A DNA stretch of 41,151 nt from Fimbriiglobus sp. (GTDB lineage Bacteria > Planctomycetota > Planctomycetia > Gemmatales > Gemmataceae), in assembly GCA_025352235.1 (NCBI GenBank), contig JANXTU010000336.1, positions 1 through 41,151 on the forward strand. The letters run 5' to 3'. The position numbers and the translations under genes were made by a program. The notes beneath the pieces were generated by a model. The model saw only the letters and a program-made list of their open reading frames with translations, did no database searches and had not been told where the DNA came from. Position 1 is the stretch's first letter. Every line of letters begins with the position of its first letter. Below are positions 17,949 through 27,117 of this stretch, piece after piece.

Positions 17949-18680
17949 ATGCGCATCCTCCGCTCGGCGCTGCATTCCCTCGGCGAACTCGTTTGGCCGC
18001 GCGATTGCCTGCTCTGCCACGCGGCTATGCCGCCAGAACCCGCGCCCATTTGTTTGTGCCCGGCCTGTCGAGTCGTGCTCGGCACCGATCCCTTTTGGAC
18101 CTGCTCGCGCTGCGCGAGCAACATCGGCCCACACGTCCCCAACACCGGCCACTGCTCGCGCTGCGAAAAAGAGAAGTACCATTTTGCGAGTGCCCAGCGA
18201 TTGGGGATGTACGACGGTGCGTTGCGGGACGCGATTTTGACCATCAAAAATCCGGGGCAGGAACTTCTTGCGGAATCCCTCGGTCTTTTCTGGGGCGAGC
18301 ACGCACGTATGCGGTTGCTGCAATCGCATCCGCAAATGCTCGTTCCGGTGCCGCTGCACTGGCGCCGGCGCTGGGAGCGCGGTTACAACCAATCCGAATC
18401 GCTGGCGCGCGGCTTGGGGTTGGCACTGGGATTGCCGGTCGGCACGTGGTCCGTGCGGCGGATTCGCCCGACGCCGAGCCAAACGACCCAGACGCCGGCT
18501 GAGCGGAGGAAGAACGTGGTCGGCGCTTTCGGCGGCGGTCGATTCGCCCGGGTCAAGGGACTGCGGATCTTGCTCATCGACGATGTCCTGACGACCGGTG
18601 CGACCGCAGACGCGGTGACGACAGCGCTATTGGCCGTCGGAGCCGCCCGGGTCGATGTGGCGGTGCTGGCTCACCCTTGA
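17949..18680 (+). CDS. ComF family phosphoribosyltransferase-like protein
   Basis: Cys pairs (CLLCH, CPAC, CSRC, CSRCEKEK), VPVPLHWRRRWERGYNQSESLARGL, PRPP motif ILLIDDVLTTGAT. Confidence 0.9.
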   Translation: MRILRSALHSLGELVWPRDCLLCHAAMPPEPAPICLCPACRVVLGTDPFWTCSRCASNIGPHVPNTGHCSRCEKEKYHFASAQRLGMYDGALRDAILTIKNPGQELLAESLGLFWGEHARMRLLQSHPQMLVPVPLHWRRRWERGYNQSESLARGLGLALGLPVGTWSVRRIRPTPSQTTQTPAERRKNVVGAFGGGRFARVKGLRILLIDDVLTTGATADAVTTALLAVGAARVDVAVLAHP

Positions 18681-19005
18681 GCGGATGGAGTCGCCGATTG
18701 TAGCGATTGGCGCGACTTCGGAAGCCGGGAACGCCGCTGTTCTCCCTCGCGCGGCGGCGCAAGTCGAGGGCACCTTCCCGCTGATCCGATAAGAGCAGGG
18801 AAGATGGCCCGCCTTCGGCAAATCCTGACGGTCTTACGCTGTCTCCGGTTTTTTTCGGGCAGAGCTGGCGCGGAAGATGCAAGAATTGCCTTGGCACCGC
18901 TTTTTCCTGATGTGGTTCGCCCGGCGAACCGGGTATAGTCTTTATATTGGTGGTCGGTGTCGTTTCGGGGGATACGACGCCTTCGCCGCACAATTGGAGT
19001 TTGCT

Positions 19006-19998
19006 ATGTGGCGTATCGTTTGCACGGTGGTTCTGATGACTGGAATCGGGGCGACGGCGGGAGCCGCGGCACCGGAGTATTTCGCGGAGACGACGAAAGA
19101 TTTCGCGACCACGTCGATCGGGCCGGTACTCGTGCATTACTTTCCGATCAAGAACACGACCAAAGAAACGATCAGCCTCGGTACGGCGCGCATCGGCTGC
19201 GGCTGCGTCTCGGCCTCGCTGCTTAAGAATCAACTGACGGCCGGTGAAACGACGTACATCATCGCTTACCTGGATACGAAGAAGATTCCGACGCACCAGC
19301 GGAACACATTCAAAACCGTGACGGTAACCGTCCCATTCTTGAATCCGGTCCAAGAAGAAGTCGTGCTGAAAGTCTCGTGCGTCGCGCGGGAAGACCTCTT
19401 CTTCACACCCGATTCGCTCGCCTTCGGCACCGTTCAAAAATCGGCCGGTGGCAAAGTGTCGATGAAGGTCACGCTGTTCAATCAGCCGAAGTGGGAAATC
19501 AAAGAGGCCAAGAGCAATGGCAAGTTCGTGAAAGTCGAAACCAAAGCCGCGAATAAGGGCAACGGCGAGGTCTCATACGAGGTCACCGCGACCTTGGACC
19601 CGGATTGCCCGAAAGGCAACTGGATGTCCGAAATCTACCTGACCACGAACGCCGTCGGCGTGGAGAGGATCCGCCTCCCGGTAACCGTCAACATCGTCGA
19701 GACGATCGCTGTGAGCCCATCCGAGGTGAGGTTCGGCGATGTGAACGCCAGCAAAACGCCCGCGACGCAGCAGGTGATGTTGACCGGAGAATCGCCGTTC
19801 AAAATTCTCGAAGTGAAAGTGCCCGAAGGAGCTGTGACCGTAACCCAGGTCACCGAAGGGGCCCGTGCCGCACACGTTTTGAAAGTGAATGTGGCCGCCG
19901 ACACCGAAGGCGCGGTCAAGCGAACCATCGAGATTGTGACCGATAGCAAGACCCAGCCGAAGTTGATCGTCAACGTGTCGGCGTTGGTCAAGAAGTAG
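19006..19998 (+). CDS. secreted DUF1573-type protein
   Basis: Signal peptide; VLVHYFPIKNTTKETISLGTARIGCGCVSASL is typical of DUF1573 (Ig-like with GCGC motif). Confidence 0.8.
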   Translation: MWRIVCTVVLMTGIGATAGAAAPEYFAETTKDFATTSIGPVLVHYFPIKNTTKETISLGTARIGCGCVSASLLKNQLTAGETTYIIAYLDTKKIPTHQRNTFKTVTVTVPFLNPVQEEVVLKVSCVAREDLFFTPDSLAFGTVQKSAGGKVSMKVTLFNQPKWEIKEAKSNGKFVKVETKAANKGNGEVSYEVTATLDPDCPKGNWMSEIYLTTNAVGVERIRLPVTVNIVETIAVSPSEVRFGDVNASKTPATQQVMLTGESPFKILEVKVPEGAVTVTQVTEGARAAHVLKVNVAADTEGAVKRTIEIVTDSKTQPKLIVNVSALVKK

Positions 19999-20115
19999 CG
20001 GTCGTAGGAAACCGATCCAGCGACAACCCCGGCCCGGCCGGGGTTGTCGCGTTTCCCCCCCCGCACCGAATCCGTATCAAATCGCAAACGAAGTCGTCGC
20101 CGAGGATCGCCGTCT

Positions 20116-23100
20116 ATGTCGAAGCCCATTACGAAATTGTTGGTCGCCAACCGCAGCGAAATTGCCATCCGCATCTTCCGTTCAGCACACGAACTCGGCA
20201 TCCGCACCGTCGCTATTTACTCGCACGAAGACCGCTTTGCCCTGCACCGGTTCAAGGCCGATGAAGCCTACCGCGTCGGTACCCCCGGCGAGCCGATCCG
20301 GGCGTACCTCGACATCGCCGCGATCGTGGCGCTTGCGAAGGAAGTGGGTGTCGACGGGATCCACCCCGGTTACGGGTTCCTGAGCGAGAACGCCGATTTC
20401 GCCCAAGCGTGCGAGGACGCGGGGATCACCTTCGTCGGGCCGCGGCCGGAAGTCCTCCGCCAACTCGGCGACAAAGTCTCGGCGCGGGCCATTGCCACGA
20501 AGGCGAACGTGCCGATTTTATCCGGCGGTGACAAGCCGGTGTCATCGGCGGCGGATGCGGCGGCGCTCGCCGAGAAACTCGGTTACCCCGTCATGGTGAA
20601 AGCATCGATGGGTGGCGGTGGCCGCGGAATGCGCGTGGTGCACTCGGCCGACAAACTCGCCGATGCACTGGAGCAAGCCCAGCGCGAAGCCGGGCAGGCC
20701 TTCGGCAACAGCGATTGCTTCCTCGAAAAATTCGTGCAGCGCGCCAAGCACATCGAAGTTCAACTCATCGGGGACCAACACGGCAACCTCGTCCACCTCT
20801 ACGAACGCGATTGTTCGATCCAGCGGCGCCATCAGAAAGTCGTCGAAATCGCCCCGGCCCCGAACCTCCCGGCGGATGTGCGCCAGGGCATTCTCGACGC
20901 GGCGCTCGCCGTCGGGCGGGCCGTCGGCATCGACAACGCCAGCACCGTCGAGTTCTTGTACGACACCGATTCCAAGAAGTTCTTCTTCATCGAAGTGAAC
21001 CCGCGCATCCAAGTCGAACACACCGTGACGGAAGTCATCACGGGGCGGGACATCGTGCGGGCGCAGTTGTTCATCGCGCAAGGCCGACCGCTGGCGGACG
21101 ATGACATCGGCCTCGGGGATCAATCGAAAATCTTGACGCAGGGCTTCGCGATCCAATCCCGCGTGACGACCGAAGACCCGGCCAACGGCTTCATGCCGGA
21201 CTACGGCCGGCTGACCGCGTACCGCTCGGCCAGCGGCGTCGGCATCCGCCTCGACGCCGGAACCGCCTTCGGTGGGGCCGTCATCACCCCCTTCTACGAT
21301 TCCCTGTTGGTGAAAGTCACCGCGAGCGGACTGCGCTTCAAGGATGCCGCGCGGCGGATGGAGCGCTGCCTGCAAGAATTCCGCGTCCGCGGCGTGAAGA
21401 CGAACATCCCGTTCCTCATCAACCTCGTCACGCACCCGAACTTTCTCGACGGTGGCGTGACGACGCGATTTTTGGACGAAACGCCCGAATTATTCGTGAT
21501 GCCGGTCCGCCAAGACCGCGCCTCGAAAGTGCTCGGTTACATCGCCGATGTCATCGTCAACGGCCACCCGGAGGTGAAGAACCCTCCCGCCAAAATCCCG
21601 CTCGCGGCGTTATCGGCGGATCGGCCGTGGGAAATGAAGCGCGACGTCAGCCCGCTCCCCGAAGGGACGCGGGACATTTTCCGGAAGCTCGGAGCCGAGG
21701 GATTCGCCAAATGGGTCCGCGCCCAAAAGCGGTTGCTCATCACCGACACGACGATGCGGGACGCCCACCAATCGCTGCTCGCCACGCGGATGCGCACCTA
21801 CGACATGCTCGGAATCGCACCGCGCTATGCCCGGGTGCATGCGGGCTTATTCTCCTTGGAAAACTGGGGCGGGGCGACCTTCGACACCTCGATGCGCTTC
21901 CTCAAAGAAGACCCGTGGGACCGCCTGACGAAGCTCCGCGAACGCATCCCGAACATCCTGTTCCAGATGCTGCTGCGTTCGGCGAGCGCCGTCGGCTACA
22001 CAAACTACCCGGACAACGTCGTCTACTCGTTCGTGAAAGAAGCCGCCGATGCGGGGATGGACATCTTCCGCATCTTCGACGCGAACAACTGGATGCCGAA
22101 CTTGAAGCTCGCCATCGACGCGGTCCGCAAGACCGACGCCATTTGCGAAGCGGCCATCTGCTACAGCGGCGACATCCTCGACGACCGCCGCGACAAGTTC
22201 ACGCTGAAGTATTTCGTGGATCTCGCCAAGGACCTTGTCAAGCACGGCACCCACATGCTTGCCATCAAAGACATGGCGGGGTTGTTGAAGCCGTACGCCG
22301 CGAAGAAACTGGTGCGTGCCCTTCGGCAAGAGATCGACATCCCGATCCACTTCCACACGCACGACACCGCCGGCGGGCAACTGGCGTCGTACCTCATGGC
22401 GGCCGAGGAAGATGTGGACATCGTCGATTGCGCCTTCGCCCCACTCGCGGGGAACACGGCGCAACCGAGCTTGAACGCCCTCGTCGAAACGATGCGTTTC
22501 GGCGACCGCGACACCGGCCTCGGTTTTGAAGCGCTCCAAGACACCGCTCGCTACTGGGAAGAAGTCCGCGGCTATTATTCCCCCTTCGAGACGGGCCAAC
22601 TTTCGAGTTCAGCCGAGGTCTACCAGCACGAGATGCCGGGCGGACAATACGCCAACCTCTACGTGCAAGCCAAGTCGCTCGGGCTCGGGGATCGCTGGCA
22701 CGAAGTGGGTCGGAAGTACGCCGAGGTGAATCAACTGTTCGGCGACATCGTGAAGGTCACGCCGACGTCGAAAGTCGTCGGCGATCTCACGCTGTTCATG
22801 CTGGCAAACAACCTGACGCCGGCCGACGTGCAGAACCCGGCCCGCGAGATCGCCTTCCCGGAATCGGTGATCGAGTTCTTCGAGGGCAAGCTCGGCCAAC
22901 CGCCGGGCGGCTTCCCACCCGACCTCCAGAAGCGAATCCTGCGCGGCCGCACGCCGTTGACGGACCGCCCCGGGGCGACACTGGCGTCGGCGGATTTCGA
23001 AGTCGCGCGGGCGACGCTGCAACCGAAACTCAAACGCGAGCCGACGGACCGCGACGTCGTGGCGTACCTGCTCTACCCCGAGGTCTACACCAAGTTCGCC

Positions 23101-23574
23101 GAGCACCTCGCGAAGTTCTCCGACGTCAGCGTGCTGCCGACGCCGCTCTTTTTCTACGGGTTGCAGAAGGGGGACGAAGTCAACGTCGAGATCGAACCGG
23201 GCAAGACGCTCATCATCAAGTTCTTAACCGTGGGAGAACCGTTGGCCGAGGGCAAACGCAGCGTCTTCTTTGAACTCAACGGCCAGCCGCGGGAAGTGGT
23301 GGTGGTGGACCGGACGCTCGGAGCCATCGCCGCGACGCGGTTGAAGGCCGAGGCGGGCAACCCGAAGCACGTCGCCTCGCCGATGCCCGGCGCGATCGTC
23401 GCCATCATGGTGAAAGCCGGCGAGGACGTCGCGGCGGGACAGAAATTGGCGATGCTCGAAGCGATGAAAATGCAATCGACGATCTACGCGGAGTTCGGCG
23501 GCACCGTGGCCGAGGTCGTCGTGAAGCCGGGCACCCAAGTCGACGGCGGCGATTTGCTCATCCGGTTTGTGTGA
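20116..23574 (+). CDS. pyc: pyruvate carboxylase
   Basis: Biotin carboxylase (KLLVANRSEIAIRIFRSAHELG, FIEVNPRIQVEHTVTEVITG), carboxyltransferase (DTTMRDAHQSLLATRMRTYDM), biotinyl site (LAMLEAMKMQST). Confidence 0.97.
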   Translation: MSKPITKLLVANRSEIAIRIFRSAHELGIRTVAIYSHEDRFALHRFKADEAYRVGTPGEPIRAYLDIAAIVALAKEVGVDGIHPGYGFLSENADFAQACEDAGITFVGPRPEVLRQLGDKVSARAIATKANVPILSGGDKPVSSAADAAALAEKLGYPVMVKASMGGGGRGMRVVHSADKLADALEQAQREAGQAFGNSDCFLEKFVQRAKHIEVQLIGDQHGNLVHLYERDCSIQRRHQKVVEIAPAPNLPADVRQGILDAALAVGRAVGIDNASTVEFLYDTDSKKFFFIEVNPRIQVEHTVTEVITGRDIVRAQLFIAQGRPLADDDIGLGDQSKILTQGFAIQSRVTTEDPANGFMPDYGRLTAYRSASGVGIRLDAGTAFGGAVITPFYDSLLVKVTASGLRFKDAARRMERCLQEFRVRGVKTNIPFLINLVTHPNFLDGGVTTRFLDETPELFVMPVRQDRASKVLGYIADVIVNGHPEVKNPPAKIPLAALSADRPWEMKRDVSPLPEGTRDIFRKLGAEGFAKWVRAQKRLLITDTTMRDAHQSLLATRMRTYDMLGIAPRYARVHAGLFSLENWGGATFDTSMRFLKEDPWDRLTKLRERIPNILFQMLLRSASAVGYTNYPDNVVYSFVKEAADAGMDIFRIFDANNWMPNLKLAIDAVRKTDAICEAAICYSGDILDDRRDKFTLKYFVDLAKDLVKHGTHMLAIKDMAGLLKPYAAKKLVRALRQEIDIPIHFHTHDTAGGQLASYLMAAEEDVDIVDCAFAPLAGNTAQPSLNALVETMRFGDRDTGLGFEALQDTARYWEEVRGYYSPFETGQLSSSAEVYQHEMPGGQYANLYVQAKSLGLGDRWHEVGRKYAEVNQLFGDIVKVTPTSKVVGDLTLFMLANNLTPADVQNPAREIAFPESVIEFFEGKLGQPPGGFPPDLQKRILRGRTPLTDRPGATLASADFEVARATLQPKLKREPTDRDVVAYLLYPEVYTKFAEHLAKFSDVSVLPTPLFFYGLQKGDEVNVEIEPGKTLIIKFLTVGEPLAEGKRSVFFELNGQPREVVVVDRTLGAIAATRLKAEAGNPKHVASPMPGAIVAIMVKAGEDVAAGQKLAMLEAMKMQSTIYAEFGGTVAEVVVKPGTQVDGGDLLIRFV

Positions 23575-23671
23575 CCCGATTCTTCCAACCGAGTGCGCGA
23601 CACCCCGCGTTGGAATCATTTGGAAGAATTTGACGGAACGGAACTCATTCGGGACGGCCAACTTGCTCCCC

Positions 23672-23775
23672 GAGTCGCTTTTCGCTCCGCGAAGTGGTGG
23701 GTTGCGCCATCGTTCGAGTTCCGCCAGTCTCGGTTGGGCCGAGCTACTTTTCGCGGAGCGAAAAACGACACAGTC
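23672..23775. repeat. MITE-like palindromic element, copy 1
   Basis: GAGTCGCTTTTCGCTCCGCGAA ... TTTTCGCGGAGCGAAAAACGACACAGTC inverted termini; near-identical direct copy at 23835-23938. Confidence 0.85.
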
Positions 23776-23834
23776 CAAGTGGCTCGGATTTTACCGAATT
23801 GCTTCGGGTCAGCGGCTGCCATGGGATCCGCCGA

Positions 23835-23938
23835 GAGTCGCTTTTCGCTCTGCGAAAAGTGGGTTGCGCCATCCTTCGAGTTCCGCCAGTCTCGGTTGGG
23901 CCGAGCTACTTTTCGCGGAGCGAAAAGCGACACAGTCT
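23835..23938. repeat. MITE-like palindromic element, copy 2
   Basis: GAGTCGCTTTTCGCTCTGCGAA ... TTTTCGCGGAGCGAAAAGCGACACAGTC; shares a ~60-bp nearly identical core with copy 1. Confidence 0.85.
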
Positions 23939-23939
23939 G

Positions 23940-24416
23940 TCACCGGCCGATTGTTTCTAGGTTCGATGAATTGAACCCGCGGGCGACGTAGCCCAGGCCG
24001 AAGGACAATCCGAGCATCACCACGACAATCACCGCGAAGACCGTCGCCCGGGTCCGCGAAAGGACGATGGCGTCGATCGAATCGATTGCCGCCGGGGCCG
24101 GGATCGGCTCGGGCAGCGGCAGCGGAGCGGGTACTTTCCCGAGCGGTTCGAGCATTTCGTCGATATCGTCGCGTTCGAACAGCGGCATCTCTTCCAAGGA
24201 TCGACCCGGCCGGAGAATCGGCGCGGTCGTCCCAATCGCTTCGCGCCGGGCACCACCGACGGACAGCAGCAGTTCGGTCAGCTCTTCGCCGATCTGCGAG
24301 GCGTTCGGCACGAGCATGCTCTCGTTGCAGCGCGGGCATTCGACGGGCATGCCGATTTTACGGGTGGCAATGCTGAGCTTGCCGTTGCAGGTGTCGCATC
24401 GGAATCGGACGGGCAC
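23940..24416 (-). CDS. small zinc-ribbon protein with C-terminal TM helix
   Basis: GTG start 24416: VPVRFRCDTCNGKLSIATRKIGMPVECPRCNESMLVP (two CxxC pairs); C-terminal TVFAVIVVVMLGLSFGLGYVARG. Confidence 0.65.
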   Translation of the reverse strand: MPVRFRCDTCNGKLSIATRKIGMPVECPRCNESMLVPNASQIGEELTELLLSVGGARREAIGTTAPILRPGRSLEEMPLFERDDIDEMLEPLGKVPAPLPLPEPIPAPAAIDSIDAIVLSRTRATVFAVIVVVMLGLSFGLGYVARGFNSSNLETIGR

Positions 24417-24591
24417 GGCAGTTCTCCAACGCTTTTCGGGTCGGACCGTTGAGTAGGTGTCCCCAATTTGCCACACGTATTGTTCCACCCGAATGGCCGA
24501 GTTGCAACAGAAGGCTTGACCGGAGTTCGGAACCGGGAACAATACATGTTGGGGAATTGGATTTCGCGGAACGCAAGCGGAGGTCGACCCG

Positions 24592-27117
24592 ATGATGCGC
24601 AACCGGATGATCGCCTTGGGCCTGTTGGCCTTGGGCGCGGGCGCGACGCCCGCCGACGAAGCCGTGATCATGCGTGACGGCTTCACGCTGCGCGGCCGGG
24701 CGTTCAAAGAACGCGAGGCCGTTCCGGACTTCGGCGGCGGCCAATTTTCATTTCCGCGGCTCGCGGCGTTCGACGTCATCGATTCCGGGCCGAAGTTTTA
24801 CTTTTTCAGCTCGCACTCCCGCAAGGGGGCCGAGATCGAGAAGGATGTTCCCAAAGACAAACTCACGGCCTACCGCAAAGATTCCTTTGGCACTCGCGGC
24901 CAAAAACTCCCCGGCCTCGGCGAACTCCGCGTGACCGAGTTCAATTCCGCGTGGCGTCGGACGATGGAAATCGGCCCGCGCGGCGGCGGGGCCGTGAAGA
25001 TCGACCAGATCGTTTCGTATCTCGATCCGCACACGACCTACGTCGTGTCGACATCGCACGCTTGGCGGCAGTGTTACGACACCAAAGACCTCGGCACCGA
25101 AACCATCCGCAAACTCTTGGCCACGCACCCCGAGACGCGCGATTCCGTCTTCGGCTTCATCGACCCGGTCCGGCGCATCGCCATCGCGGCGTTTCTCAAA
25201 GACATCGGCTGGCTCGGCGCCGCCAAGGCCGATTTAGAGAAACTGAAAAAGGATGCCCCGTGGGCGTGGTCCAAGGACGCGACGGAGAAGTTCGACAGGC
25301 TCTCGGGCGAGATCGACGGCGCCGAAACGCGGTGGATCTTGGGCGAACTCGACGCGATGGTGAACTCGGGCCAGTACCTCAACGCGACCAAATTCCTCGG
25401 CGACTACCAACCGAAGAATGCCGACGCGAAAGACCTCGCCAAGATGGCGGAACTGAAAGCGAAGATCGAGATCGTCCAGCCGCGCTACGAGTTGACGAAG
25501 CGTCTGCTGCGGGAACTCCTCGACGGCGAATCCGGAGAAGCCCGTAAGTTCGCCAACGGCGCTCTGGGCGGCGGGATCGTCGTCCCGAATGTGCCGGGCC
25601 GGGTCATCGCGGCGGAAATGGCCACGCTGTTGAAGGGCGGCGAAGCGGTCTACGACGAACTCCACCCGGATTCGACCGGACGCGTCGAACTCTTCACCGA
25701 CGTGGCCAGCGAGGACGACAAACTGAGGAAGGCCGGCCGGGCGACCGCCCGCAAGCCGGAACAACTTTTGGCGCTCGCCATCAGCGGTTGGCTCAAGGGC
25801 AAAGGCGGCGCGTTCCCGGACGCGAAATCGGCGGCGAAATGCTGGAATACCCGCGAGATGGCGATGGTCTACCTCCGCAGCGATGTGCAGAACGACCGCA
25901 CGGGCACCTTGAAGAAATACCTCCAATCGACGGACAAACTGGCCCCGGACGAACTCGCCCAAGTCATCACGCTGCTGCCGCCCATCGACCGGGAACCGGA
26001 TGTGACCAAGATCCGCGGCGGGACGAAACTCGACGCCAAAAAGGTGGGCATCGACGGCGTTTTCAAAGTCGAGACCGGCCCCGTGCCCGAAGACAGCGGC
26101 GGGCTCACGTACCTCTTGAAACTGCCACCGGAATACAACCCCGGCCGCTCGTACCCCGTGGTGATCGCGCTCAACGACCCGGTGATGGATCCGGAGAAAT
26201 TGCTCGCCGGGCTGGCCTTGGACGCATCGCGCCACGGTTGCATCCTCGCGGCGCCGATTTGGTGCTCGTCGTTCGGGAATAAGCCGTTCGACCACTCGGG
26301 CAAAGACCATTGGCTCGTCACCGCGACGATCCGCGACCTGGCGCGCAAGTACCAAATCGAGCAAGATAAAGTCTTCGCCTACGGTTTCGGGCAAGGGGCC
26401 AACTTCGCGCTCGACCTCTCGATGAGCCGCCCCGACATCTTCGCCGGGATCGTCTGCATGGGGCCGATGCCGGTGCCGCAGTTCTACCAAGACTACTGGC
26501 GCAACGCCCAGAAGATGCCCGTCTATTGCATCACGGGCGAAATCGCGGGAACGTCTTACGACGCCTTGCGCAAGCTCTACGAACACTGGCTCCCGCTGGG
26601 CTACCCGTCGATCATGTGCCTGTATAAAGGCCGGGGGATCGAGTGGTATCAAAACGAAGTGCCGACGACATTCGAGTGGATGAGCCGAAAAACCCGCGTG
26701 CGCGGGAACGCCTCGTTGCGGCTCAACGCGGCCCGGTTCGACCCGTGGCAGACGTTCCGCGAGACCGACAACCGTTTCTATTGGGTGGGCACCGATTCGA
26801 TCAACGCGGTGAACAAACTGAAAGACCCCGAGCGCCCCGACAAACCGCCGCTGGCGGCGCAGTTCCGCGGGGATATCCGCAAAGACAACGAGATCGTCAT
26901 CGATCAAGTCCGCGGCATTCGCAAAATCACCATCTGGCTCGAGCGGGACATGATCGATTGGAAAAGCCCGGTGAAACTGAACATCCCTTCGGCCGTCGGG
27001 TTGCCCAAGCCGAAGGTGTACGAGCCGGATTTGAAGATCATGTTCGAGGAACTCTACCGCACCGGCGACCGCAAGATGCTCTTCTTCGGCAAGATTGAAG
27101 TCACCGTCGGCGGGTAG
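24592..27117 (+). CDS. secreted protein with C-terminal alpha/beta-hydrolase-like domain
   Basis: Signal peptide; TYLLKLPPEYNPGRSYPVVIALND...VFAYGFGQGANFALDLSMSRPDIFAGIVCMG resembles an esterase / PHB-depolymerase fold. Confidence 0.75.
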   Translation: MMRNRMIALGLLALGAGATPADEAVIMRDGFTLRGRAFKEREAVPDFGGGQFSFPRLAAFDVIDSGPKFYFFSSHSRKGAEIEKDVPKDKLTAYRKDSFGTRGQKLPGLGELRVTEFNSAWRRTMEIGPRGGGAVKIDQIVSYLDPHTTYVVSTSHAWRQCYDTKDLGTETIRKLLATHPETRDSVFGFIDPVRRIAIAAFLKDIGWLGAAKADLEKLKKDAPWAWSKDATEKFDRLSGEIDGAETRWILGELDAMVNSGQYLNATKFLGDYQPKNADAKDLAKMAELKAKIEIVQPRYELTKRLLRELLDGESGEARKFANGALGGGIVVPNVPGRVIAAEMATLLKGGEAVYDELHPDSTGRVELFTDVASEDDKLRKAGRATARKPEQLLALAISGWLKGKGGAFPDAKSAAKCWNTREMAMVYLRSDVQNDRTGTLKKYLQSTDKLAPDELAQVITLLPPIDREPDVTKIRGGTKLDAKKVGIDGVFKVETGPVPEDSGGLTYLLKLPPEYNPGRSYPVVIALNDPVMDPEKLLAGLALDASRHGCILAAPIWCSSFGNKPFDHSGKDHWLVTATIRDLARKYQIEQDKVFAYGFGQGANFALDLSMSRPDIFAGIVCMGPMPVPQFYQDYWRNAQKMPVYCITGEIAGTSYDALRKLYEHWLPLGYPSIMCLYKGRGIEWYQNEVPTTFEWMSRKTRVRGNASLRLNAARFDPWQTFRETDNRFYWVGTDSINAVNKLKDPERPDKPPLAAQFRGDIRKDNEIVIDQVRGIRKITIWLERDMIDWKSPVKLNIPSAVGLPKPKVYEPDLKIMFEELYRTGDRKMLFFGKIEVTVGG

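Noticed and set aside
23672-23938. Possible CRISPR array
   Set aside because: Only two ~104-bp copies with a single 59-bp gap, palindromic termini and no cas genes in the window.
23567-23991. Overlapping ORFs of 88-135 aa on both strands (LFAERKATQS-type)
   Set aside because: They are translations of the palindromic repeat doublet, not genes.
25234-26907. 557-aa minus-strand ORF opposite the hydrolase-like gene
   Set aside because: Shadow ORF with biased composition.
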